Below, one piece after another: positions 47,001 to 57,712 of a DNA stretch of 64,000 nucleotides. Position 1 is the first letter of the stretch. The number at the start of each line of letters is the position of its first letter. The stretch comes from Amphiduros pacificus (lineage: Eukaryota > Annelida > Polychaeta > Phyllodocida > Hesionidae), in the NCBI GenBank assembly GCA_949316495.1, contig OX439005.1, forward strand, positions 23,028,217 to 23,092,216, written 5' to 3'. The translations under genes and the position numbers were made by a program. The notes below the pieces were generated by a model. That model had not been told where the DNA came from and ran no database searches. It saw only the letters and a list, made by a program, of their open reading frames with translations.

Positions 47001-50000
47001 CCCATGCAGCAGTACAGCTGTCACCTGCTGCATACACATCTGGCACTGACCTGATTCCAGTGAAGGGCATGATCCCATGCAGCAGTACAGCTGTCACCTG
47101 CTGCATACACATCTGGCACTGACCTGTATCCAGTGAGGGGCATGATCCCATGCGGCAGTACAGCTGTCACCTGCTGCATACACATCTGGCACTGACCTGT
47201 ATCCAGTGAAGGGCAAGATCCCATGCAGCAGTACAGCTGTCACCTGCTGCATAGACATCTGGCACTGACCTGTATCCAGTGAGGGGCATGATCCCATGCA
47301 GCAGTACAGCTGTCACCTGCTGCATACACATCTGGCACTGACCTGTATCCAGTGAGGGGCATGATCCCATGCAGCAGTACAGCTGTCACCTGCTGCATAC
47401 ACATCTGGCACTGACCTGTATCCAGTGAGGGGCATGATCCCATGCAGCAGTACAGCTGTCACCTGCTGCATACACATCTGGCACTGACCTGTATCCAGTG
47501 AGGGGCATGATCCCATGCAGCAGTACAGCTGTCACCTGCTGCATACACATCTGGCACTGACCTGTATCCAGTGAAGGGCATGATCCCATGCAGCAGTACA
47601 GCTGTCACCTGCTGCATAAACATCTGGCACTGACCTGTATCCAGTGAGGGGCATGATCCCATGCGGCAGTACAGCTGTCACCTGCTGCATACACATCTGG
47701 CACTGACCTGTATCCAGTGAAGGGCAAGATCCCATGCAGCAGTACAGCTGTCACCTGCTGCATACACATCTGGCACTGACCTGTATCCAGTGAGGGGCAT
47801 GATCCCATGCGGCAGTACAGCTGTCACCTACTGCATAGACATCTGGCACTGACCTGTATCCAGTGAGGGGCGTGATCCCATGCAGCAGTACAGCTGTCAC
47901 CTGCTGCATAGACATCTGGCACTGACCTGTATCCAGTGAGGGGCATGATCCCATGCAGCAGTACAGCTGTCACCTGCTGCATACACATCTGGCACTGACC
48001 TGTATCCAGTGAGGGGCATGATCCCATGCAGCAGTACAGCTGTCACCTGCTGCATACACATCTGGCACTGATGTCCTCATCTTATCATTAACTTTAAAAC
48101 CTCCATCATCTGATATATCAAACTGAAATCAAACAAAAAGGTTGTTTATTTTGTTTTGAATCAAATACTTTAAAGAAATATTAAAGCACCTTAATATTAC
48201 CCCATAATTTGAAACTATAAAAGGTAAAAAAAGAACATTTTTAAAGAATCTCAAACTTATGACGTGGCATGGCTAACAGTCAGGGGAGTGCTCAAAAGCA
48301 AACTTAAAGAAATGCAATACAAAAACCAATACAAAAAAATCTTCACGTGAAACAACAACAAATGCTTTTTGGAAAGTTGTTTAAAAATGGGTCTTGTGAC
48401 TTTGGAAAAAATAGAATGATCATTGAAATACCTTGTTTGTGTCTGATATGAAAGCTTTGACATTTGGGATTACTCCTGTGGCACTAACTACAAAATCACA
48501 GCCATACACTCGGCCATTGGTTAACTCCACAAATACCGGCCAGCAGTCTGCAATTTGAATAGCAAGCATCTTAAGAGTACTGATTATAGGAATTTTTTTA
48601 CATCTTCTAAAAGTTGATGAAATTTGAAGTTTTAAGATTTTCCTTACAAATACAACAAATACATAAAATCAACTATGAAATATCAATAGAGTATTTAATG
48701 GTAATTAATTACCATATGGTACTAAGTATATATTATAGCGTGGTACTTAGTACCACATGGTAATTAAATACACATGTTCAGATCTTATTGTGTGGCTTAA
48801 TTAATTCTCACTCCTTGAATTTCAATACTTTGATCCACCAGGTGTCTCTTGTCTCATTTGAAAAGTAACTATAGCAATGTGTTAAAATATTTCAAACCTT
48901 GTGAAAATTCTGATGATTTGTCTGAAGGCACTGCTGTTGATGAGGATGTGGAGGTTGATGATGAGGATGTGGAGGTTGATGATGAGGATGTGGAGTTTGA
49001 TGATGACGATGTGGAGGTTGATAATGAGGATATGGAGGTTGATGAGGTTGTGGAGGTTGATGATGAGGTTGTGGAGGTTGATGATGAGGATGATGAAGTT
49101 GACTTGTCTGGGAGATTTTGTGGAGTTAACTTTGCATCTATCACATCTTGGGGAGTCAGGAGCTGATTGATCTCAACTTTGTACTCAACATGAATCCTGT
49201 GTGATACCTGTAACAAGCAATAATCATATGCAATCTAATGCAGTCAAATATATGTGTCCAAATTTTAACCTGGTAATGTCTTTAACCTAGAACTCCTGGG
49301 TTCATGATATTACGTACAAAACATGGTCACACACACCGCAACAATTTATATAAACTTGACATACGTCATATAAAATCTGTAAGATATGTCACAAAATAAA
49401 ACATAGTCTTCCTTTGGTGAACAAATAAACATTTTGATCTGATTATCACAGACACCTCTAAAAACTATGAAGAAAGCAATATACAGATATTAGGTATTTC
49501 TTTTATAAATTCTTGATCAATTTTCAAAATAAAAAAATAAATACATATGACACTAGATTTACTTTCAAAGAAGATCTTTTTAAAGTATTGTGTATAATTA
49601 TGCTTAAGGATCTTTTTAACCTGTTCTTTGATGACTTGATATGCATCTTCAAAAAACAGCAGAAATCTTAGAGAAGATTTTCAACGGATATCTAGCATAT
49701 GCTAATGATGCTCAATGGTACATTCCTAAAATGGTTTTCCGGAGGGTAACATCCAGTTTTAAAGATGAAAAAGATATTTAATCGGTTGCTATCTAATTTT
49801 GGATTTTCACAAACTGATAAGACTATTGATAAATTGTTTACATATTAAATGATAACAGCAGTAATTCTTGTTATTTTTATGGATCCAAGATGTGAGAACT
49901 TCAATATAAGATATTGCGTGAATTATAAATTGGCTGGAATGTAAGATGTGGTTGCAAGTTGCCATAGCAATGTATTAACAAATTTGTTAGCACCTGAATT

Positions 50001-53000
50001 GCAGCTACATAAAAGAGAAGCTCTTTCTAAGATTGATTTTTTTACATGATAGCAAAAAGTGAAAACTCAGTTGTACCTTTTATTGCTAGGATTACTGTTA
50101 AAATGTTTTTAAAGTATTGGAAAATGTTACATGGAAGTAGGTATTAAATATCATAATCATGACCGTAAAAAAATGTTTATGTGCCAAATGAGTTTGTATT
50201 TATTTTATAATTGTATGTAAACTTTGAGTATGTCAAATAAAAATAATCTGTGAAGTTTAGTTTATTATATTGTTATTGTCCATTCCAAATATTTTCCATG
50301 TTAAATATTTTCAATATATCTCAAGAATAGGCCAAGATCCCAATACAAGTTACATTTGAATGTTATTCACACCTTCAAGTATTCACATTTGTTTCTCTAG
50401 GTGTGCATAACAACTTGACATCAAGGCTATTCACACTTACCAACAAAGGTGTGGGTGACTTTGGCCTGAACATTCAAATTGTTGTTTTCAACTCTTGCCC
50501 ATATAGGTGTGAAAAGCTTTGAGCAGTCTTGGTCTTTATATAGTCAGAGCACAATTTTTCCTGCACTGACCATTTAATAGTGGTAGAAAGTACCAATAGT
50601 AATATAATATTATTTCATCTTCTCTTGGACAATCTTGCAAATATTTTGCTCACAAAATACTAAGCCGCCAAAGTCTCTGAGATCAGCAATAAGGAATGAG
50701 GTTATCCTGTGCGACCATGACTGAACACAAGCTCGACCAAACCTTGCATCAGATGAAAATCCTGCTAAGCAAGATTAGTGATGTTAAGTCCCGCCACCAG
50801 AGGGCTCTCCAACAACACAAAGACAGTAAGCATCATCAATTGAAGTGCAAGTTACAAGTTCTACAAGGCACATACAATATGTTCTACCAGTATGCAAACC
50901 TAAAGGCAAGACAGTTAGTCACAGAACTGTCCAGAGAGGGCAGCACTGGTCACATGAATTCTCAGATTCGCAACTGAGTTAATCTTATTTGCAAAGTGGT
51001 TCTTATCAGAACCAACCTAATCCTTCCGGGTGAACAAACTGTCAAAGCTTTTCACTACATTTATTCAAGATTGACTACATTTGTTCAAGATATCATTAAA
51101 ATCACAAAGTCCATGATGAAAACTACATTTTTTTTAATGAAATACACCCCTGAAAGTCTCTTAATAACTAGATTTTATACAATTGAAAATTTTTGTACTC
51201 ATCTAAAAATGCAATGCAATCTCAGTTCTGGAATTATTTTATCACATTTCTTTCAATTATTTTCAAAACAATAGAAGGTGTGTATTACATCTTACACTTT
51301 TCAGTTTCGCAATGGTTTCAATGGTTTGACCACTACAAATTGTGAGAATAACAAACTTTCATGGATAAATGAGAAGACTATTTAAGAATGCAAGCTTACA
51401 GGCTGCAGTCCCACCATGTGTAGATTCTCAGCCCAGTCAGGCCCCAGGGCTGTACCAAGCACCATTCCAGCATCGCTTCTACTCACATCATCTGCCAAAT
51501 ACAATAAAATGTCAATATTTCTCAACAACAAATATTAAGATAGAGGAAGGGAATGAAGCATAAGACAGAGTCTACGTCTATGGTTGTCTCATCCACAGTC
51601 ATCAAAGAAGATTTCCCCTCTCACGGAGTAAATAATGCTACGCCCCCTTTTCTAACGACATCATTGTGTAATATACCAAGATATGCAAAGTAAAACAAGT
51701 TTTTTTTTCATCAATCATCGCTACTTATAGAGACAAGACTTTCTTCTGTTGATTGGTTAATGTCAACTTTGGGCATAAAAGTAGATCATGAAGCACATGT
51801 GTAAAATGAGGGATGACTGATGACAAGATTCATCAAGTCTCATAGACTCAGTGAAGGAACAGCACCTCCAGAGGTGCTGACACCTCTACCAGATCCAATA
51901 TAAACAAGAATTAGGATAACGCAGTCAGTCCCCACCCAACTCAAGAGATCTAATAAGATTGAAACCGTTGGTATTGGCTACGGACTGTGATCGTCGTCTA
52001 GCTTTTTCTTGAGGATCCTTTCCCTTTTTACTGTCTCATAGGCTGTTATTTAAGAAATAATGGCATGCTGATAAATGCTGAAGAACCATACAATACATGG
52101 TGACATCATTAAATGCTAAATGCACACAAAATATTAATATTTCCACAGATTCTTTCTTTGATCCATTATAATGTTGCATGCCTTGTTATCTTATGTTATG
52201 ACTTCATTAAAAAGTGAGTGTACCCCCATTGGTACATAAAGAGACAGAAAAATCTACCGTAAATGACCTTATATAAAATGAGGTTTTCGTACCCAAATCC
52301 TCTGTTAATGTTTGAGGGGCCGTCTTATACACAAGGGCAACTTGTGGATGGGGATTTACGGCAAGAATAACATGCTTATGCAACACAAGATCGCCATTTT
52401 GAAAGGCGGAAGTGACCATTTCGAAATAACGAATATTGGACATTGCGGATCGATTTTAATTGCGTTTTAAATGATAAATAAAGCTATTTACCCAATATTA
52501 TCACATATTATGCTTTGCAGGCCAAGAACAGAACAAAACCATCCATCCATTTAACATGCATTACGCAATACGAGATCAACATTTCAAAAAGCGGGAGTGA
52601 CAGGGACAAGCTCTTATTTTTGGTGCGAAAACGATCAGATCAATTGCATTGAAATATTAATATATTGCGCAATGATGGATCCCTGTCTGTTATTTCGAGG
52701 ACATCACATGTTTTACTTCGTGGAGAAATTCTCGACCTGCGAAGCATAATTTGTGATAATATTGGGTAAATACCTTTATTTATTATTTAAAACGCAATTA
52801 AAATCGATCAGCTACATCTGATGTCTATTATTTCGAAATGCTTTGTTTTGACTTTGTTTTCAATGATTCCAATTATCAGCGTTCACAGTTTTGCATTTCA
52901 TCATTGTTTCTACTGCTTTGAGTCGTGTCTTCCCTTTTTGATAGAAATGCTTTCACAAGTGGATCGATTTTAATTGCATTTTAAATGATAAATAAAGTTA

Positions 53001-55560
53001 TTTACTTATATTAGTTTACAATTACGCTTCTCAGGTCGAGAATTTCTCCACGTCCTTGATTTTAGCGTCAAAACAAAGCGTTTTTATTATTTATCATTTA
53101 AAACGCAATTAAAATCGATCCGCTATCTGTTATTTCGAGGACGTCCCATGCATCGTTTTACGTTTTACTTCGTGGACAAATTCTCGACCTGCAAAGCATA
53201 ATTTGTGATAATATTGGGTAAATACCATTATTTATCCATATTCATTTAAAATGGCCACCAAATTGAATGGTAGCAGTGCCGATGTCTCGAGAAAAAAATT
53301 ACTCATCTTATATTCTGAAATTGGACTTTTCAAGCAAAATAACCTCAATTTTGGGGGGTCGTCTTATATACAAGTAAATACGGTATTTGGTGGTCTCGTC
53401 GCCCTCTCATCTGCTCTTAGATGTCAATTTCTAGTTTTTATAATTTATGCACATTCACAATTGGAATATATTTTGAATGAAAGTAAGAAAACCTGCAAAT
53501 ATTTCAACTTGTAGGAAAACCAATAAATAACTCATTTTCTTGGTTTCACAAGTAAAAAGTTTAAACATTATATTTCTTACAGTTTAAACATACCTCCATA
53601 TCTATACTTGAGTCTTTTGACAGGTCCGTTCTGGCGATGCTTATCACATGACAGGGCAGGTAGAAAGAACTCAGCTGCCCCAGCATCCACAAACGTGCTG
53701 CTTATACAATCATCCTTTATGGCCCAAATTATCTCACACCCTTCTATCTCATATCTGCAAATTAAGAATGATCACTATGTGTATATTTGTCTTAGTTTTT
53801 ACATGTTGTGTTTTATTTTCCCTCTTTGGGAAAGTAGCAAAATCTTGTAATTTGACCAATCACTCTATTTAATACATCAGTAATTCTCTTTCAAACTTCC
53901 ATATGGTAACCTGTAACCAATCATTTAAAGATTCCCAGAATGCAATGAATAACCATATAACCATCACTTGCATGCTTATCTCTCTACAATATATCCATTT
54001 TCAAAAAATATCAATTTACTGTGGAAGGATATGATGGTAAATAAACTGCACCCCCTCACTTATTACAAAGAAGACATAAATTCATAAAATCAATATGCAG
54101 AGTTTATACATACACCAACTCTGTGGCAATTCCTCCATTTCCTACTATCACAACTCTCCTTGCAGTTTTCAATTTCTCACTGAACACCTATAACATGGAA
54201 AAAAATATCCAAATCTCACAAGCAGATAATATTTTTCAAGACTTAAGAATACATCAATACCAGCTTGGCGTTTATTGTGTGAGATGGATGCATAATTACC
54301 TTCACTGTTTCTGTATCTCGGATGCCTAATACATATTGGTTATCTTCTGCTATCAACTGAAAAAAAATGGACAAATAACAAGTGTCTTTTTAAAAACAAA
54401 TTATTTAGTGATGCTGACTGAAATGGATAAAGAGAATTTTGGGTTCTCCTTGTACACGAGTGTTATACAGTATAAAATTTACCTTTGGCGTACCTCCCGT
54501 ACAAATGCACAGCTTATCATAAGTTAATTTGTCTCCATCACATGTTTCAACTTCCTGAAATTATGTTATGAGGAATTTTTAATGTTGATCAACCAGGAAA
54601 CTAAGTAAAGTTTCTAAACATTTTTTAACTTTCAAACAGGCTGAAGGTGTTTTTTTGTTGATATGAACTCCAATCAATCAGTATTTTTTTACATTTCAAT
54701 TTTTAGGACAACACTTTTTGTGTTTTAAGAATTTTACATTTCTTGGGGTCACAACTGTACCTGAAAACTAAAATAAGGGAGGGATTTTTTTTTCCCAATC
54801 TAACCCATAAGTATTTATATATGGGGTTGGTTACCTTGGACTGAGAATTGAGGTGAGTGACAGCAGTGTGACGGACCACCACATTGGGACACCTGGCCTG
54901 GAGGTTGTGCATCGGTCTCTCCTCGACATCAAACTCCTCCAGGGTCTTAGTTACCTGCAAATACTGATATCTTAATAACCCCAAAAAAGGAGGATTATTT
55001 ATTTATTTTCAAAAGAAGCTCATTTATAACATAAGCTAGAAACTATGTTATCTAAAGATATGTTCATTAACTACCGTAATACTCAACATTACTTATAATG
55101 AGTTCTGCTACCAAATTTCAAAATAGTTTGGGACTAATCATTTGCTACTAACCTTTCTGAAGTTTGTGATGGCCTTGATCAGAGGAGAAGCAGAAAGAAG
55201 CAGTATTTTTTCCTCCGTGCATAACTGAGATATCTGTTTTCACACAATTTGAATCAATTATGGGTCAACATAAAAAAAAAAATTTGGCCCGCCTATTAAG
55301 GAAATTACTCTGCTGAACAGAAGGTGTCGAGGATTGACTTCCTCTGCTTAGCAGAGCAGCGGAAAATTATTTCAGATTATTTCAAGTAATTAAATTTCTT
55401 TCCAGATCTTTCTGGAAACTACTAATTAAAGTATAAGTTTAATCAATAAAAGTATATTTACAGTTTCAGCACAAGTAACCCCTGCTATTCCTCCTCCAAT
55501 GATGATATATCTGAAATGGTTATCATCTTCCTCCTCTCTACTCTCCTGTATGTTGCTCAT
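38090..55560 (-). CDS. PYROXD1: PYROXD1, FAD/NAD(P)-dependent oxidoreductase (14 exons, complete)
   Basis: Exons in transcript order: 55462-55560, 55153-55233, 54835-54954, 54483-54554, 54300-54356, 54114-54187, 53594-53754, 51400-51491, 48898-49207, 48432-48547, 48000-48122, 44124-44261, 42493-42565 and 38090-38265; 563 residues against about 500 in human. All junction phases agree. Recognised blocks: [15 protein letters not shown] (FAD Rossmann), [31 protein letters not shown] (second Rossmann, NAD(P)H), [65 protein letters not shown], and [19 protein letters not shown], ending [11 protein letters not shown]. Human PYROXD1 protects the tRNA-ligase RTCB from oxidation and is mutated in a myopathy. 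The extra length is a Ser/Thr-rich insert in exon 9. Introns 11 and 13 hold arrays copied from exon borders. Confidence 0.95.
38283..38576 (-). repeat. 49-bp minisatellite copied from the acceptor of the last PYROXD1 exon
   Basis: Six units of 49 bp, each with GACCTTCATTATGACCTTCA and ACTCCATCCCTAC on the plus strand. On the gene strand each unit reads an intron end (TTTGTGTTGTAG) followed by the exon start GGATGGAGT and AAGGTC. The true exon boundary is 38265/38266, next to the array, and the units lie upstream of it in the transcript. Entering the exon at an upstream acceptor would meet an in-frame TAG within two units. Confidence 0.85.
39360..40975. repeat. AAGGTCA-rich repeat, several tandem copies, with GACA tract and hairpin end
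   Basis: Blocks AATTCAAGGTCAATGTGTCA, GTGGTTGCTGAGATATGCTC and TTTGTGACATCAAGGTCACT recur at about 39.39, 39.70, 40.06, 40.32 and 40.61 kb. The stretch near 39930-40140 repeats almost exactly at 40470-40680 (period about 540 bp). The right end is a GACAGACGGACAGACAG tract (about 40898-40936) followed by a hairpin (AGCTCTGC...GCAGAGCT, about 40953-40982). Similar tails are common in mollusc repeats; class unassigned. It lies in PYROXD1 intron 13. Confidence 0.6.
40983..42492. other. Remainder of PYROXD1 intron 13
   Basis: No exon, RNA gene or element end recognised. A GC-richer patch at 41510-41720 has open frames on both strands but no domain. Confidence 0.4.
43432..43660. repeat. 17-bp minisatellite in PYROXD1 intron 12
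   Basis: About 13 units of ACAAAATCATAAACTAG, almost identical (one unit has AACTAAA). The high identity suggests recent expansion. Confidence 0.9.
43700..44090. mobile_element. Degraded relative of the 16771-17301 transposon
   Basis: Collinear weak similarity to 16860-17240: ACAAGACATAAAAGTT, GTAAACATGGGTAGC, GTTAGCACTGT, CAAATGACAATA, TTAGGGTCTTATTTTTAA, and ATGTATCAATAAAAT. The ends are not preserved clearly. Confidence 0.5.
44262..45146. other. PYROXD1 intron 11, part downstream of the satellite
   Basis: No feature recognised. The last array unit passes into unique sequence at GTCAGTGTCATATGTGG on the gene strand. Confidence 0.4.
45147..48070 (-). repeat. 73-bp satellite (about 40 units) made from PYROXD1 exon 11 and its donor
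   Basis: On the gene strand each unit starts TCAGTGCCAGATGTGTATGC and ends CACTGGATACAGG. It is the last 72 nt of exon 11 (24 codons including [18 protein letters not shown]) plus one base. At each junction CAG|GTCAGT recreates a splice donor. The first unit in the transcript is the functional exon end (48000). Repeated 67-codon minus-strand frames across the array are one unit read in successive frames (73 = 3n + 1). Any donor beyond the first leads to the stop in GTC AGT GCC AGA ... AGG TGA. Higher-order copies are visible: 6-unit (438 bp) and 7-unit (511 bp) periods. Confidence 0.95.
48935..49110 (-). repeat. Coding Ser/Thr-rich repeat in PYROXD1 exon 9
   Basis: On the plus strand the unit is near GATGAGGATGTGGAGGTTGAT (21 bp, about eight variable units). 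On the gene strand it encodes runs such as [14 protein letters not shown] and [11 protein letters not shown]. It sits between the conserved [11 protein letters not shown] block and the exon donor CACAAG|GTTTGA. The human protein has no such run. The plus-strand acidic frame over this segment is a shadow. Confidence 0.85.
49208..50695. other. PYROXD1 intron 8, part left of the nested ORF
   Basis: No exon recognised on the minus strand. A TATA-like TTTATATAG at about 50536-50544 and a C/T-rich stretch precede the plus-strand ORF and could be its promoter region. Confidence 0.35.
50696..50977 (+). CDS. Small intronless ORF nested in PYROXD1 intron 8, function unknown
   Basis: 93 codons from ATG 50696; a second ATG at 50717 ([14 protein letters not shown]) gives 86 codons and may be the real start. 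The protein is basic and helix-prone: [20 protein letters not shown], then [20 protein letters not shown] and KARQLVTEL, with regular hydrophobic spacing. No signal peptide or membrane segment. Composition is protein-like and unlike neighbouring intron DNA, and it runs opposite to PYROXD1. A histone-type stem-loop lies 21 nt after the stop. I do not recognise the family; it could also be one exon of a longer plus-strand gene or a processed copy. Confidence 0.5.
   Translation: MRLSCATMTEHKLDQTLHQMKILLSKISDVKSRHQRALQQHKDSKHHQLKCKLQVLQGTYNMFYQYANLKARQLVTELSREGSTGHMNSQIRN
50999..51014 (+). promoter_or_regulatory. Histone-mRNA-like 3' stem-loop
   Basis: GGTTCTTATCAGAACC forms a 6-bp stem with a TATC loop, preceded by CAAAGT and followed by AACC. 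The metazoan histone 3' element is GGCTCT, a 4-base loop (usually TTTC), AGAGCC, with A-rich and ACC flanks. The C/G to T/A changes keep pairing. No clear purine-rich downstream element was seen, so it may be chance. Confidence 0.4.
52255..53385. mobile_element. Inverted-repeat element, 1.1 kb, in PYROXD1 intron 7
   Basis: Ends TACCGTAAATGACCTTATAT and, inward from the right, TACCGTATTTACTTGTATAT are imperfect inverted repeats. The inside holds further nested inverted copies of GATCGATTTTAATTGCGTTT (about 52449, 52793, 52963, 53105) and of CATAATTTGTGATAATATTG. The right part matches the small element at 61764-61986. Confidence 0.65.
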
Positions 55561-55804
55561 TTTAGGTGACTTGTAAAACTATAAATATAACAGAATATTA
55601 AAAACAATCACAGAAATAAACGATGGGCATCAAAATGATGCTTTATGCCCTGGTCAAAGTATAGAGAACTGAATTAGCTTCCTGCCTCTCATGGCAAGTG
55701 CATGTTGCAGCATAGTGTAAAACTATCATTGAATCTACACCTGTACTAAAAAAAAGACAACCTGATATTTCTATTTCAATTATAAATAAAGTATGTGTGT
55801 CTTA

Positions 55805-56103
55805 ACCCCTAACGGACATGCCTATCTAAATTCTGTTGATTGGCATGACTAACCATTTTTTTTCTGGAGAAGTGTATCTGCATACTATATTAATAAAATT
55901 TGTAACTATGGTTATTCAATATGCTCAATGATGCAGTAGGGTCAAAAGTTCGTGATCCAAGCTGTCTGACGTCATTATCAGTAAGTTGCAGCCCAAGAGA
56001 ATGTTACAAAATGACATCATTAAGCCAGAACAATGGGGACGTCAATGTCCCTCCCGTCCGTTAACGGTAGTGGACGTTGCCATCCTTCCCATCTGTTGGG
56101 AGT
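55805..56103. mobile_element. Uninterrupted copy of the ACCCCTAACGGAC element
   Basis: About 299 bp. Left end ACCCCTAACGGAC preceded by TTA; right end diverged (ATCTGTTGGGAG then TTA). It matches 17305-18066 on both sides of that copy's nested insertion. Confidence 0.75.
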
Positions 56104-56460
56104 TAAAGTAGGTGTGTCAACCCCTTTATGCTTTATGATCCTTTTATCTCAGGCAACCTTTTTCATGGTTGACTACTTCTAAACTATAATGCACCATTCA
56201 TTATGGCAGCAGAATACCTTTTTTTAAACTACAGGACAGTTCAAGGATCATGTACTACATTTACTTTAACTGATACATCTGTATACCAGGGAAATGAGAA
56301 AGCTGGGAAGATATAGAATATCATTTTCAGAAGCCTTTTACTCCAATTTGCAGGTGAGAGATGTTTTCGCAGTTCGAAATTAGCACCTTCACCCCCGAGG
56401 TGCACCTTGTGAAATTAGAACAAAAGTCGTTGGGGACCTACAAGGAGGAGAAGGGGTACC

Positions 56461-56882
56461 TGGTCAAAATAACCGTGATCCGAAGTGGACGCGGTATTCA
56501 ACTGACTCATTAGACCGCGGTCAAGCAGCTGAATTTGGATAATATTTCAATGTAAATTATCTAAAAGGGTCATCTGATAATCTTAATATTAATAAGCTAC
56601 TTTCCGCCATAATTAGACCAACTGTCTGGCATATGATTCCGTGAATATTCTCACTTTTCACCCAGGCCCAAAATTAGAACTACGCATTCAAGTTTGGCAG
56701 CCATTTAATCTTCCAAAACGTAAATAAAATGCATTTCTAAGCAAAGTAAAGGCTCACATATTCTCTAATTTACAATTGTAGATAATGTACATTGATAAAT
56801 TGCGCAGATTGAGCAGCTTGACCGCGGTTCTATGTGACACTTCAATACCGCGGTCCACTTGGAATCGTGGCTATTTTGACCA
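56461..56882. mobile_element. 422-bp short element with about 75-bp terminal inverted repeats
   Basis: Left end TGGTCAAAATAACCGTGATC...; right end is the imperfect complement (GGCTATTTTGACCA). Both arms contain GACCGCGGT and ACCGCGGT-type blocks and AGCAGCT. No target duplication recognised. It lies upstream of the PYROXD1 start, so it could affect its promoter, but nothing shows that. Confidence 0.65.
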
Positions 56883-57611
56883 TAATTCGGAGAAGGTACT
56901 GACAGCTATTCCAAGCTGGATCGACTGCTGAAATAAAATTGAAAAGTTGTCCCAAATATTTTTCGTACAAATCAAAATGCAAAAGGAAAACACTTGTAAA
57001 TACTTGTAATTTTTTTGTAACACGGATCAGATTATTACTGAGATGTCATTCTGGTAGATTACACAGTTATTTTCATGACATCCTCTTTATTCATTTACAT
57101 GTACTTGTAACTTGATCAAGTTGATGACAGTTTGAAAACAGAATCCAAATGCTCAGTTTTCGTTGTTTTCGAAGCCCACTGATGAGGACATCACACGTTT
57201 CGGCGATTTACCTTATCTTCAAATCATAAATTCTTCATTTCATATCATTAAACTGTCTACTGTTCTTCCAAGTCTGGTTAATTCCAAGAAAAAGAACACG
57301 TTTCTCTCTCTCTCAGCTCCACATTACCTACGGAAGTGAGTTGAGTGAAGGAAGACATGCCAACGTACTCTAGAAGGAAATAAACTGTATATAACGATAG
57401 GGAACCATTTGGGAAACCACGCGTTACACATTCCTTCCAGCGACGAAGTAACATATTATAGACAATCTTTTGATGAAGTGTGCGAGGCCATCAGTATGAG
57501 GGGCCATTCGGGTCATATTAGAACCAATCAGATTCTAGGGATAACTATCTAGCACGCAAGCATGCGCAGAACATGCTAGAATCTGATTGGTCCACAGCGC
57601 GTTTCCGGTTT

Positions 57612-57712
57612 TTTGATTGGTTCCTAGCGCGTATCCGGTCTCTGACGTAGCTATAAAACAGCCAATCAGAACGCATCTAACAAAATCCACTGAATGCCTC
57701 TCATTGGCTGCT
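57612..57712. repeat. Segment repeated inverted at 62806-62909
   Basis: TTGATTGGTTCCTAGCGCG, TATCCGGTCTCTGACGTA, ACAGCCAATCAGA and CCACTGAATGCCTCTCATTG recur as reverse complement near 62.8-62.9 kb. The pair could bound a roughly 5.3-kb composite element. Several ATTGG/CCAAT boxes are inside the repeat, so they are not evidence of a unique promoter. Confidence 0.6.

Noticed and set aside
45047-48027. Dozens of overlapping 67-codon minus-strand frames starting [11 protein letters not shown]
   Set aside because: They are the 73-bp satellite read through successive frames, not a gene family; only the first unit belongs to PYROXD1.
48849-49166. Acidic plus-strand frame with DVEVDDE repeats
   Set aside because: It is the complement of PYROXD1 exon 9, whose frame, phases and flanking conserved blocks fit the gene.
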